Of a stretch of 64,000 nucleotides of DNA, positions 53,080 to 60,901 are shown in pieces (the stretch's first letter is position 1; each line of letters starts with the position of its first letter). The translations under genes and the position numbers were made by a program. The stretch is from contig NZ_CP041352.1 of assembly GCF_009746125.1 (NCBI RefSeq), positions 523,847 to 587,846 of the forward strand. The letters run 5' to 3'. The notes under the pieces were generated by a model that saw only the letters and a program-made list of their open reading frames with translations, was not told the DNA's origin and ran no database searches. Origin of the DNA: Casimicrobium huifangae. GTDB taxonomy: Bacteria; Pseudomonadota; Gammaproteobacteria; Burkholderiales; Casimicrobiaceae.

Positions 53080-55047
53080 ATGACGTTACCGCTTTACCCA
53101 CGCCTCCGCGCAACAGCAGCGAGGGCAGCGACAGCACGCAGCGGCATCGCGCTCCTGCTCGCAGTCATCATCAGTCACCCGGCGCTCGCCAGCGACGCAG
53201 CAGTCAAGGACGCCGCCGAGGGCTATCGCTTTGGCGACGGCAAACGTGTCAATTCCGCGTTGGCGCAAGCCCGTGGCCACCTGCTTGAACACTACGTCGA
53301 ATACTGGGCGCTCCGGTTGCGGATCGACACCGCCAGTGCCGCCGAAATCGAACGCTTCCTGAAAGTGTCGGCCGGTAGCGCAGTGGGCGACCGCATGCGC
53401 ACCGACTGGCTCAAGCAGCTCGGCAGGACGGGCGACTGGGTGCGCTTCGAGCAGGTCGGGCAGGGCTTTGATACCGACGACAGCGAGATCGCCTGCTTTC
53501 GCGCCACGCTGGCTGTGCGCAACGGCAGCAAAGAAGTGCAGCCGGTGCCGCGTGGCATCTGGGAAGACCGCCTGACCGAAGCTTGCGCTGATGCCTTCGC
53601 CTCGCTGGTGCGGGCGAAGCAATTGACTGCGGAGGACGCGCTCTGGCGGTTCCGCACCACGGCGGACGGCGGCACGCTGCTGGCGGCGTCCCGCGTGGCT
53701 GATGTGCTGGGCGATGGCGTGGCGCCGCAACCCGATGCCTTGCAACGCGCGCACAGTAACCCGGAGGCGCTGCTGCGTGGTGGTGCGTTCGCTTCACGCG
53801 CCGCGCGCGAGGCTGCGCTCTACGCGCTAACGAGGCTGGCCCGTAGCGATGTGGTCAAGGCGCGCGCCGCCTGGGCGCCGATCCGCAGCAGGTTCAGCGA
53901 CGACGAGCAACGCTACGCCGCCGGGCAGCTTGCCTACGCCAGTGCACGCCGGCTCGACACTGCCGAGGCCATGGAATGGGCCAAACGGGCGCAGGACGGC
54001 GAGCAGTTCACCCGCCTGGGTGACTGGCAGGCGGCGTGGATCGCCCGCGCTGCTCTTCGTGCGGGCGCGTGGAAAGACGTGCAGCGGGCGATTGCGGCGA
54101 TGAGTCCCGCCGCCAATGGCGGGCAGGCGGACCCGGCGTGGCGCTACTGGAAGGCGCGTGCACTGGTGGCACTGGGCGAGCCGCTGACGGCGCAACCGAT
54201 CTACGTCGATCTGGCGAAAGAGCCCAGCTACTACGGTCTGCTGGCTGCGGAGGAAATCAACGCCGCGCTGCCCACGGTGGCCACCCTCAACGGTGGCGCG
54301 CTGAAACTGAGCGAGGTTGACTTCAAGCGCTTCGACCAGTCACCCGCTGCGAAACGGGTGCTCAAGCTCTCCGAGCTCGGGCTCCGCGCCGACGCGGCGC
54401 GCGAGTGGTACAGCGTGGTGAAGGATTACAACGACGCCGATTCGCTGGCCGCCGCTGAATGGATGCGTCGCAAGGGCATCTGGGATCGCTCGATCAATAC
54501 GGCAGAGCGCACCAAGGCGCAGCATGATTTCAGCCTGCGCTTCCAGATGCCGTACAAGGACGAGATCAAGAAGGCCGCTACCCAGGCGGCGCTCGACCAC
54601 GCGCTGGTGTTTGGTCTGATCCGGCAGGAGTCCCGCTTCTGGGCCGAGGCGGTGTCATCGGCGGGCGCGCTGGGCTTGATGCAGGTGATGCCGGCCACCG
54701 GCAAGTGGATCGCCGGACAATTGAAAGCCAGCGAATATCGCCCGAGTCACCTGGCCGACGTGGCGGTAAACACCGGCTTTGGCGCCTTCTATTTGCGCAC
54801 CGTGCTCGACCAGATGGGGGGGTCGGAGCCGATGGCCGCGGCGTCCTACAACGCCGGCCCCGGCCGCGCCCGGGCGTGGCGGGCCGATGTACCGCTCGAA
54901 GGCGCGATCTACGCCGAATCCATCCCGTTCAATGAAACCCGCGACTACGTGAAAAAGGTGCTCGCCAACGCCGTCTGGTACGCGCACCTGCAGGGCTCGG
55001 GCAACACCTCGCTGAAATCGCGATTGGGGATAATCCCTGCCAGATAG
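53080..55047 (+). CDS. slt: Soluble lytic murein transglycosylase
   Basis: This periplasmic enzyme cleaves peptidoglycan between MurNAc and GlcNAc. The 655-residue protein has a signal peptide (about 1-31, ending HPALA), a long alpha-superhelical U/L domain (about 40-480), and a C-terminal SLT domain. The SLT domain has [31 protein letters not shown], with the catalytic Glu in QES, and [21 protein letters not shown] at 53080 is chosen over upstream codons because the signal peptide then begins at the N-terminus. Confidence 0.94.
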   Translation: MTLPLYPRLRATAARAATARSGIALLLAVIISHPALASDAAVKDAAEGYRFGDGKRVNSALAQARGHLLEHYVEYWALRLRIDTASAAEIERFLKVSAGSAVGDRMRTDWLKQLGRTGDWVRFEQVGQGFDTDDSEIACFRATLAVRNGSKEVQPVPRGIWEDRLTEACADAFASLVRAKQLTAEDALWRFRTTADGGTLLAASRVADVLGDGVAPQPDALQRAHSNPEALLRGGAFASRAAREAALYALTRLARSDVVKARAAWAPIRSRFSDDEQRYAAGQLAYASARRLDTAEAMEWAKRAQDGEQFTRLGDWQAAWIARAALRAGAWKDVQRAIAAMSPAANGGQADPAWRYWKARALVALGEPLTAQPIYVDLAKEPSYYGLLAAEEINAALPTVATLNGGALKLSEVDFKRFDQSPAAKRVLKLSELGLRADAAREWYSVVKDYNDADSLAAAEWMRRKGIWDRSINTAERTKAQHDFSLRFQMPYKDEIKKAATQAALDHALVFGLIRQESRFWAEAVSSAGALGLMQVMPATGKWIAGQLKASEYRPSHLADVAVNTGFGAFYLRTVLDQMGGSEPMAAASYNAGPGRARAWRADVPLEGAIYAESIPFNETRDYVKKVLANAVWYAHLQGSGNTSLKSRLGIIPAR

Positions 55048-55111
55048 GGGCAATTGGCGCCTCGCGGCGTCTCTGTCGGCGTACGAAACGCCTCGCCTCG
55101 TCGCCGCGATC

Positions 55112-55167
55112 GCTTTCGTCATTCGTCACTCCTCATTCGTCATTGGTTATTGGTCATTCGTCCTGCG
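55112..55167. repeat. Degenerate 7-bp tandem repeat
   Basis: Eight consecutive heptamers of the TCATTCG type occupy the spacer before the epimerase gene. They include TCATTCG (three copies), TCACTCC, TCATTGG, TTATTGG and TCCTGCG, with a worn copy GCTTTCG first. The array ends 12 bp before the ATG at 55180. Short heptamer arrays of this kind are known mostly from cyanobacteria and a few other bacteria. Confidence 0.75.
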
Positions 55168-55179
55168 AAGCAACTCATC

Positions 55180-56106
55180 ATGAACATCCTCATCCTCGGC
55201 GGCAGCGGTTTCGTTGGCCTCGCCATTTGCAGCAAACTGGTGGCCGCCGGCCACAGTGTTACCGTCCCCACCCGTCTGCGTGACCACGCGCGTAACCTGT
55301 TTCCGTTGCCCAGCGTGACGGTGGTCGAGGCTGATGTCTACGACGCCGGCGCACTGGTGCGACTGGCCTCCGGCATGGACGCGGTGATCAATCTGGTCGG
55401 CGTGCTGAACGGCGATTTCGAGCGCGCGCATGTCACGCTCACGCAGAACGCCATCGCCGCCTGCAAGGCTGCTGACGTCTCGCGCTACCTGCACATGAGC
55501 GCGCTCGGCGCGTCAGAAAACGGCCCCAGCCAGTACCAGCAGACCAAGGCCAGGGCTGAGGCGGCGGTGCGTGCTAGCGGGCTGGACTACACGATCTTCG
55601 CGCCCTCGGTGATCTTCGGTCGCGGGGATTCCTTCCTGAACAAGTTCGCCGCGATGGTCAAGCTGTTGCCGCCGTTCATGCCGATGGCACTGCCTGGCGC
55701 ATCGGCGCGCTTCCAGCCGGTGTGGGTGGACGATGTGGCGCGTGCCTTTGTAGCGGCGCTGACCACGCGCGCCACCGTCGGCCAGCGCTACGAGCTGGCC
55801 GGCCCCAAGGCCTACTCGTTGCGCGAACTGGTGCGCTACGTGATGACGCTCGCCGACGATCGTCACGCCATCATCGGCCTGCCGGGTTTCGTGTCATCGC
55901 TGCTCGGCGCCGTGCTCGGCCATCTGCCCGGCAAGGTGCTGACCACGGACAACGTGCGCTCAATGTCGGTGGACAACGTGACGGACGCTGCCTGGCCCGC
56001 GTTCGCTGGCAGCCGCGCCGCGCTGGAGGACATCGCGCCGACTTACCTGGGCCGCGTCGCGTCGTTTGACGAATTCGCGCTGGCACGGGAAAAGGCCGGG
56101 CACTGA
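55180..56106 (+). CDS. NAD-dependent epimerase-like protein of the NDUFA9 type
   Basis: This 308-residue protein is an atypical short-chain dehydrogenase starting NILILGGSGFVGLAICSKL (NAD-binding Gly motif). It contains INLVGVLNG, YLHMSALGASENGPSQYQQTKARAEAAVR (Y-x3-K shifted as in atypical SDRs) and TIFAPSVIFGRGDSFLNKFA. This pattern matches bacterial relatives of complex I subunit NDUFA9. The physiological role is unknown. ATG at 55180 is fixed by the Rossmann motif; frames upstream run through the heptamer repeats. Possibly cotranscribed with slt. Confidence 0.88.
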   Translation: MNILILGGSGFVGLAICSKLVAAGHSVTVPTRLRDHARNLFPLPSVTVVEADVYDAGALVRLASGMDAVINLVGVLNGDFERAHVTLTQNAIAACKAADVSRYLHMSALGASENGPSQYQQTKARAEAAVRASGLDYTIFAPSVIFGRGDSFLNKFAAMVKLLPPFMPMALPGASARFQPVWVDDVARAFVAALTTRATVGQRYELAGPKAYSLRELVRYVMTLADDRHAIIGLPGFVSSLLGAVLGHLPGKVLTTDNVRSMSVDNVTDAAWPAFAGSRAALEDIAPTYLGRVASFDEFALAREKAGH

Positions 56107-56121
56107 AGCGCCTGCCCTATT

Positions 56122-56237
56122 GGCTTTTGGTCAAAACGACCATTCGACATGGGCTCCAACGTCGTTTTCGCTAGAAGTCAATATCCAACCATTTCCAGCC
56201 TTGAGACCAGATTGAATGGGCGTTTCCGAGAAAAGTT
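56122..56237. repeat. Dispersed 116-bp inverted-repeat element, copy D
   Basis: This is a 116-bp copy. The left arm runs GGCTTTTGGTCAAAACGACC and then ATTCGACATGGGCTCC. The right arm, other strand, runs AACTTTTCTCGGAAACGCCC and then ATTCAATCTGGTCTC. The centre is AGAAGTCAATATCC, more diverged than in the other copies. It ends 9 bp before the esterase ATG at 56247, so it would lie in the leader or promoter of that gene. Confidence 0.78.
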
Positions 56238-56246
56238 GTTTCCCCG

Positions 56247-57197
56247 ATGAGCGCTCTCGATCCTGATCTCGCCGCCTACTTCGCCAGCCTCGGCACGCTG
56301 TTTCCGCCGCTGCCGGCGGACCCGACGCCGCTGGAGCGCCGCGCGCGCTACTGGGCGCTGGTGGGGCTCGGGCGCACGCCGTTACCGTCAAGCGTCACGA
56401 TGAACGACGTGCAGCTCGATCTCGCGTCCGGCAAGGTTGGCGTGCGCCTGTTCTACGGGCACGACGGCGCCGACGAGCCGGTGCCGACCATCATCTACTT
56501 TCACGGCGGCGGCTGGGTGGTGGGCGACGCCGACACCCACACCGTCACCTGCGCCCGCCTCGCGCACGAGGCGAACGCGCTGGTGGTCAGCGTGGACTAT
56601 CCGCTCGCGCCCGAAGCACACTGGCGCACCATCACCGATGCCTGCTTCGAAGCTGCGTCCGCCATCGCAGCGGATCGTGTGGCGCAAGATGCTGGTGCTC
56701 CAATCGCCCTGGCGGGCGACAGCGCCGGCGCGCATCTCGCCGCCGTCACCGCGCTGCGCGCGCGCGACGAAGGCAACTTTCACATCGCGCTGCAGGCGCT
56801 GCTGTATCCGACGGTCGCGCCGGATTTCGACACACCGAGCTACAGCGAGTTCGCCGCCGGCCCCGGCCTCACGCGCACCGACATGCAGTGGTACTGGCGG
56901 CACTTCGCGGGCGACGATCAGGCGGCCAACGACTACCGCATCGCCCCCACGCGCGCCGCGTCGCACGCCGGCCTGCCCCCTGCCTACGTGGTTACGGCCG
57001 GGCGCGACCCGCTGCGCGACGAAGGGCGCAGCTACGTGCGGCAACTGCGCGGCGCAGGCATCGAGGTTGCGCATGACGAGTTTGATTCGCTGCCGCACGG
57101 CTTTCTGCGCATGGCGAAGTACAGCGCCGCCACCGATGCCGCGATTGCGCGGCTGAACCGGCGTATCGGCGAGCTGCTGCGCGCTTCGCGCTCCTGA
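56247..57197 (+). CDS. Alpha/beta hydrolase, hormone-sensitive-lipase family
   Basis: This 316-residue esterase has the oxyanion motif IIYFHGGGWVVGDADTH (about residues 82-98), the nucleophile elbow LAGDSAGAHLAA (Ser about 156), an acid in TAGRDPLRDEG and His in SLPHGFLRM. This order identifies the HSL (family IV) carboxylesterases acting on short to medium acyl esters. Probably cytoplasmic; no signal peptide. Repeat copy D abuts its start. Confidence 0.92.
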   Translation: MSALDPDLAAYFASLGTLFPPLPADPTPLERRARYWALVGLGRTPLPSSVTMNDVQLDLASGKVGVRLFYGHDGADEPVPTIIYFHGGGWVVGDADTHTVTCARLAHEANALVVSVDYPLAPEAHWRTITDACFEAASAIAADRVAQDAGAPIALAGDSAGAHLAAVTALRARDEGNFHIALQALLYPTVAPDFDTPSYSEFAAGPGLTRTDMQWYWRHFAGDDQAANDYRIAPTRAASHAGLPPAYVVTAGRDPLRDEGRSYVRQLRGAGIEVAHDEFDSLPHGFLRMAKYSAATDAAIARLNRRIGELLRASRS

Positions 57198-57207
57198 AAG
57201 CCCACGT

Positions 57208-57960
57208 TTGAACTTCATCACCGATCCCTGGTTTTACGTCTGGGCGATCCCCGCAGTCATCATTACCGGCATCTCGAAAACGGGCCTCGGCGCAGGCGTC
57301 GGTGGCGTGGCGGTGCCGATGATGAGCCAGGTCATCGCGCCGGGCGCTGCCGCCGGCATCATGCTGCCGATCCTCTGCGTGATGGATGTGCTCGGCCTGC
57401 GCGCCTATCGCGGCAAGTGGGACTGGCAAAGCGTGAAGCACATGATGCTGCCGGCCATTCTCGGCATCGTGATCGGCGCGCTGAGCTTCGGCTCGCTATC
57501 GGTCAACACCACCAAGGCGCTGCTCGGCGGCATCTCGGTCGCCTTCTCGATTTATCAGCTGATTCCGGCGCTGCGTGACCTCAAAACCTGGCTGCCCGAA
57601 TGGCTGCGACCGTGGCTGTGGTGCGGGCTCTCCGGTTTCACCTCCACCCTCGCACACGCCGGCGGACCGCCGATCACCATCTACCTGTGGCCCAAGAAGA
57701 TCGACCGCATGCAGTTCATGGCGATCACCGTCGTGTTCTTCACCGTCGTCAACGCGGTCAAACTGATCCCCTTCGCCATCCTCGGCCAACTGAGCCTCAG
57801 CAATCTCGCCACCTCGCTGGTGCTGATGCCCTTCGCTCCGGTGGGCGTCTGGCTCGGGGTGCGCCTAAACAACGTCATCAACGACGTCATCTTCCGACGG
57901 GTGACGCTGGCTTGTTTGTTCCTTTTGGGCGTGCGGTTGCTTTATGAGGGGTTGAAGTAG
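57208..57960 (+). CDS. TSUP (TauE/SafE) family permease
   Basis: This 250-residue membrane protein has about eight hydrophobic segments. It has the TSUP N-terminal repeat motif ITGISKTGLGAGVGGVAVPMMS and the second repeat LSGFTSTLAHAGGPPITIYL. The family exports sulfite or organosulfonates or takes up sulfoacetate; substrate here is unknown. The start appears to be TTG at 57208, 10 bp after the esterase stop; no ATG gives a full first helix. It is probably translated from the esterase transcript. Confidence 0.88.
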   Translation: MNFITDPWFYVWAIPAVIITGISKTGLGAGVGGVAVPMMSQVIAPGAAAGIMLPILCVMDVLGLRAYRGKWDWQSVKHMMLPAILGIVIGALSFGSLSVNTTKALLGGISVAFSIYQLIPALRDLKTWLPEWLRPWLWCGLSGFTSTLAHAGGPPITIYLWPKKIDRMQFMAITVVFFTVVNAVKLIPFAILGQLSLSNLATSLVLMPFAPVGVWLGVRLNNVINDVIFRRVTLACLFLLGVRLLYEGLK

Positions 57961-57964
57961 TTCA

Positions 57965-58056
57965 ATCCGTAGCCTCGATGCAACGAAGTGAAATCGAGGA
58001 CCACCGTTAGCGACCCAAAATGCCTCGATTCCGCTGCGCTGCATCGCGGCTACGAC
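57965..58056. repeat. Dispersed ~92-bp palindromic repeat, copy 2
   Basis: It begins ATCCGTAGCCTCGATGCAAC and ends near CGCTGCATCGCGGCTACGAC, with ACCACCGTTAGCGAC in the centre. It matches copy 1 at 27144-27236 over its whole length with scattered substitutions, some of them compensating in the stem. It starts 5 bp after the permease stop. Confidence 0.8.
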
Positions 58057-58106
58057 GGTCACGATATTCGCGGCTAAGTTGACCGCCGCTCCGCCAAAAT
58101 AGCGGG

Positions 58107-60485
58107 ATGAACACTGCCACTGCCATCACGCTGGTCGCTGTCGACTGCGCTTATCCTGAACTTGCTGCCAAGGCGCTGGCGCGTTCCGCTGCGGCACTGC
58201 CAGTTGCGCGCACGCTGCTGCTGACGGATCGCGACATCGCGCATGCGGGCGTGGAGGTGCAGCGCATTGCGCCGATCCGCTCGCGGGCGGCTTACTCGCA
58301 GTTTGTGTTGAAGGAGTTGGGGAACCACATACACACCGACTATGCGCTGGTTGTGCAGTGGGATGGCTTCGTCATCGACGGCGATGCGTGGGCCGATGAG
58401 TTCTGGAACTACGACTACATCGGCGCCCGCTGGCCGCATGTGCCGGGCGAGTTTCGCGTTGGCAACGGCGGCTTTTCATTGCGCTCCAAGAAGCTGCTCG
58501 ACGCGTTGCGCGATGACGCCATCACGCTGGGCGAAGACAACGAGGACGAAGCGATCTGCATCCGCCATCGCGAACTGCTGGAACGCAAGTACGGCATCGT
58601 GTTCCCCGACGAGCGCGTGGCCGACCGTTTTGCGTTCGATGTGTCGCGCCCGAACGGCCCGACGCTCGGCTTTCATGGCGTGTTCAATTTCTGGCAGGTG
58701 TTGAGCGATGAGGAGCTGATCACCTTCTCGCGTACCGCGCCGGAGGCCATTGCCGAGGGCCTGGGCTTCGGTGCGCTGTGCCGCAATTTGGTCGATCTCA
58801 AGCGCATCGACGTTGCGCGCGAGTTTGTCACCCGCCGTCTGGCATCAGTGCCCGGCGACGTGCTCGGGCTCGACCTGCGCGCGCGGCTGGATGCGCTGCG
58901 CGCTCCCGCCGTGGCCGCCACCGCTCCAGTGGCAGCCATCAAGGCCCCTGCATCGCGCAACGACCCGTGCCCCTGCGGTAGCGGCAAGCGCTACAAGGAA
59001 TGCCACGGAAAAGTCGGGGCGGCGAGTTCCGGCGCTGCCGGTGCATCGCCGACGATCAATGTCGAAGCGGTGTTGGCAGAAGCCGTGCAGTTGCATGAAC
59101 AGGGCAATATCCAGGCCGCTGTTGAGCGCTATGCCCGTGTGCTGCAGCAGGAGCCGGAGAACCCCACCGCGCTGCACTACGCCGGGCTTTCGCAATACCA
59201 ATCGGGGCAGCCGTCGGCCGCCCTCGAACTGATGTGGCGGTCGGTGCGGCTGTTCGATCAGGAGCCGGAGTTTTTCAGCAACATCAGTGCTGCGGCGTGG
59301 ACGGCGGGTCGTTACGACGAAGGCCGCTGGGCGGCAGCGCGCGCGCTGGCACTGAACGCCGATCATGTGGGCGCGCTCAACAACCTAGGCTTCAACCTGC
59401 GCTCGCTGAACGACATCACCGGCTCGCTCGCCGCATTCGACCGCGCGCTGCAGCTCGCGCCAGCATTCGACTATGCGCGCTGGAATCGAACCTTCTCATT
59501 GCTCGCGAACGGTGACTACGCGCAGGGTTTTGCCGATTACGAGCTGCGTCTGAAATTTCCGCAGACACAACCGAGCGGCAAGATTCCGGCAGCGCCGATG
59601 TGGAAGGGTGTAGCGCCAGCGGCGACGACGCACGGCGGCCCGCCGCGAACATTGCTGATGTGCGAGCAGGGCCTGGGCGACACCTTCATGTTCGCGCGAT
59701 TTGTACCGCTGGTGCTGGCGCGCGGGTTTGACGTCACCTTCGCCGTCAAGCGCTCGCAGGTGGCGCTGATGCAGCAGTCGTTCCCTGACGTGAAGGTGAT
59801 CACGGTGGGCCAACACGAGGCCATGACTTTTGACTGCTGGGCGGCATTGTGGTCACTACCTGCCGCGCTCGGCATCACGCTGGCCAATCTGCCGGCGCCC
59901 TCACGCTTTCTGCAGACTCGCGCGGAGGATGTGGCACGCTGGCGCGAACGGCTGGCCGCAGTGGCGGCCGGCAGCCAGACGCGGCCGAGCCCTGCGGCCG
60001 ACTCATCCGCCGTTCGTGGTGAGCCTGTCGAACCACGAGCGTTGCGCATCGGCCTCGTCTGGCAAGGCCAGTTCGCCGGGCAGGACAACCAGATGGCAGA
60101 GCGCTCCATCCCGCCGCGCCTGATGCAGCGGCTGGTCGAAGCACACCCCGAGCACATCTGGGTATCGCTGCAACACGGCGCACCACCACTCGCCACCGCG
60201 AAGATGATCGACTGGACGGCGGACATGGTGGAGTTCACCCAGATGGCAGCACTGATCGACGCCCTCGACCTCGTCATCAGCATCGACACCGGCGCCGCCC
60301 ATCTGGCCGCCGCGCTGGGCGCGAAGACTTGGGTGCTGCTGCGGGAAGCCGGCGACTGGCGCTACGGCGTCAGCGGCGAAACCTGCGCGTGGTCACCCAC
60401 CATGCGCTTGTTCCGACAAGACCGCGCGCGGCGTTGGGAGCCGGTGCTCGCAAGCGTCAGCGAAACGCTGCGTGCACAGGCGTAG
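58107..60485 (+). CDS. Multidomain glycosyltransferase-like protein: DUF5672, SEC-C, TPR, GT9-like
   Basis: This 792-residue protein combines domains rarely seen together. Residues about 60-215 match DUF5672 (LVVQWDGFVIDGDAWADEFW, NYDYIGARWP, VGNGGFSLRSKK). Residues about 286-301 are a SEC-C zinc motif (DPCPCGSGKRYKECHG). Residues about 315-470 are TPR-like repeats. Residues about 500-785 resemble the heptosyltransferase/GT9 fold seen in TPR-glycosyltransferases (MCEQGLGDTFMFARFV, ISIDTGAAHLAAALG). A 26-bp repeat is translated at about 635-646 as VRGEPVEPRA. It is probably a sugar transferase acting on surface polysaccharide or protein. It is monocistronic. Confidence 0.82.
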   Translation: MNTATAITLVAVDCAYPELAAKALARSAAALPVARTLLLTDRDIAHAGVEVQRIAPIRSRAAYSQFVLKELGNHIHTDYALVVQWDGFVIDGDAWADEFWNYDYIGARWPHVPGEFRVGNGGFSLRSKKLLDALRDDAITLGEDNEDEAICIRHRELLERKYGIVFPDERVADRFAFDVSRPNGPTLGFHGVFNFWQVLSDEELITFSRTAPEAIAEGLGFGALCRNLVDLKRIDVAREFVTRRLASVPGDVLGLDLRARLDALRAPAVAATAPVAAIKAPASRNDPCPCGSGKRYKECHGKVGAASSGAAGASPTINVEAVLAEAVQLHEQGNIQAAVERYARVLQQEPENPTALHYAGLSQYQSGQPSAALELMWRSVRLFDQEPEFFSNISAAAWTAGRYDEGRWAAARALALNADHVGALNNLGFNLRSLNDITGSLAAFDRALQLAPAFDYARWNRTFSLLANGDYAQGFADYELRLKFPQTQPSGKIPAAPMWKGVAPAATTHGGPPRTLLMCEQGLGDTFMFARFVPLVLARGFDVTFAVKRSQVALMQQSFPDVKVITVGQHEAMTFDCWAALWSLPAALGITLANLPAPSRFLQTRAEDVARWRERLAAVAAGSQTRPSPAADSSAVRGEPVEPRALRIGLVWQGQFAGQDNQMAERSIPPRLMQRLVEAHPEHIWVSLQHGAPPLATAKMIDWTADMVEFTQMAALIDALDLVISIDTGAAHLAAALGAKTWVLLREAGDWRYGVSGETCAWSPTMRLFRQDRARRWEPVLASVSETLRAQA
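60013..60038. repeat. 26-bp repeat in frame within the glycosyltransferase-like gene
   Basis: TTCGTGGTGAGCCTGTCGAA followed by CCACGA. Its ends form an inverted repeat (TCGTGGT/ACCACGA). A second copy lies at 60556-60581 in non-coding DNA. It resembles the widespread GGTGAGCCTGTCGAACC repeat seen in many betaproteobacterial genomes, often translated as VRGEPVEP. Confidence 0.8.
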
Positions 60486-60555
60486 GGTGCAATCTCGTAG
60501 CACCCAAATGGATACCGCCCGATGACTTGAACTTCGCGCAGCGGCTCTTTCCCCG

Positions 60556-60581
60556 TTCGTGGTGAGCTTGTCGAACCATGA
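60556..60581. repeat. 26-bp repeat, non-coding copy
   Basis: TTCGTGGTGAGCTTGTCGAA followed by CCATGA. It differs from the coding copy at 60013 by two bases. It lies 71 bp after the glycosyltransferase-like stop. Confidence 0.8.
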
Positions 60582-60763
60582 ACTCGCAAGAGTTCGCAGA
60601 GCGGGTTTTAACCAACGGCAAATCGACAAAAACCACGATAAACCGGGGTGTCGTTTGTCTGTGCGAAGCCCCGAGGGCTTCATCTGATCGATGCTCAATC
60701 GCTTCGCGTTATCGGTAACGGGCAGCTAAGGGCATGTAAGTGGACCTACTCCACGTGCGCGTT

Positions 60764-60790
60764 GTTATACCGATCGCATATAGGTATAAC
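60764..60790. promoter_or_regulatory. Inverted repeat GTTATACC/GGTATAAC
   Basis: A perfect 8-bp inverted repeat with an 11-bp spacer, about 110 bp upstream of the nuclease-like gene. It shares the TTATAC core with the repeat at 60859-60881. It could be an operator or part of a degenerate recombination site. Confidence 0.45.
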
Positions 60791-60858
60791 TAGCAAACCT
60801 GCGAAAGATCAAGGGCTTGGCCGATGAACGTGCAAAACGCGAAATGCACTATAAAAAA

Positions 60859-60881
60859 GTTATACGCGCGATGCGCGTATA
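60859..60881. promoter_or_regulatory. Inverted repeat TTATACGCGC/GCGCGTATAA
   Basis: A perfect 10-bp inverted repeat with a 3-bp spacer (GAT), 20 bp upstream of the ATG at 60902. Palindromic and compact, it looks like an operator overlapping the promoter or leader. It might also be the stem of a worn attC site ending at GTTAGGT (60887-60893), because AACGTG near 60827 could pair with CACGTT at 60885-60889. Confidence 0.5.
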
Positions 60882-60901
60882 AAACACGTTAGGTGCCGAA
60901 C

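Larger units (their letters stand above)
60486..60901. other. 416-bp AT-richer spacer leading into the cassette region
   Basis: No gene is supported. The spacer contains the second 26-bp repeat (60556-60581), a GAAGCCC/GGGCTTC stem (60665-60681) without a T-run, and two TTATAC-type inverted repeats. It ends with GTTAGGT (60887-60893), which fits the integron core site GTTRRRY just before the nuclease-like gene. GC falls along this spacer. Confidence 0.55.

Noticed and set aside
55112-55167. The heptamer array as a CRISPR remnant
   Set aside because: Units are 7 bp and contiguous with no spacers; no cas genes are present.
60824-60893. attC site ending at GTTAGGT before the nuclease-like gene
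   Set aside because: AACGTG/CACGTT pairing and the inner palindrome are suggestive, but the R'' box (GATGAAC) does not fit the consensus, so it is left as an inverted repeat with a possible core site.
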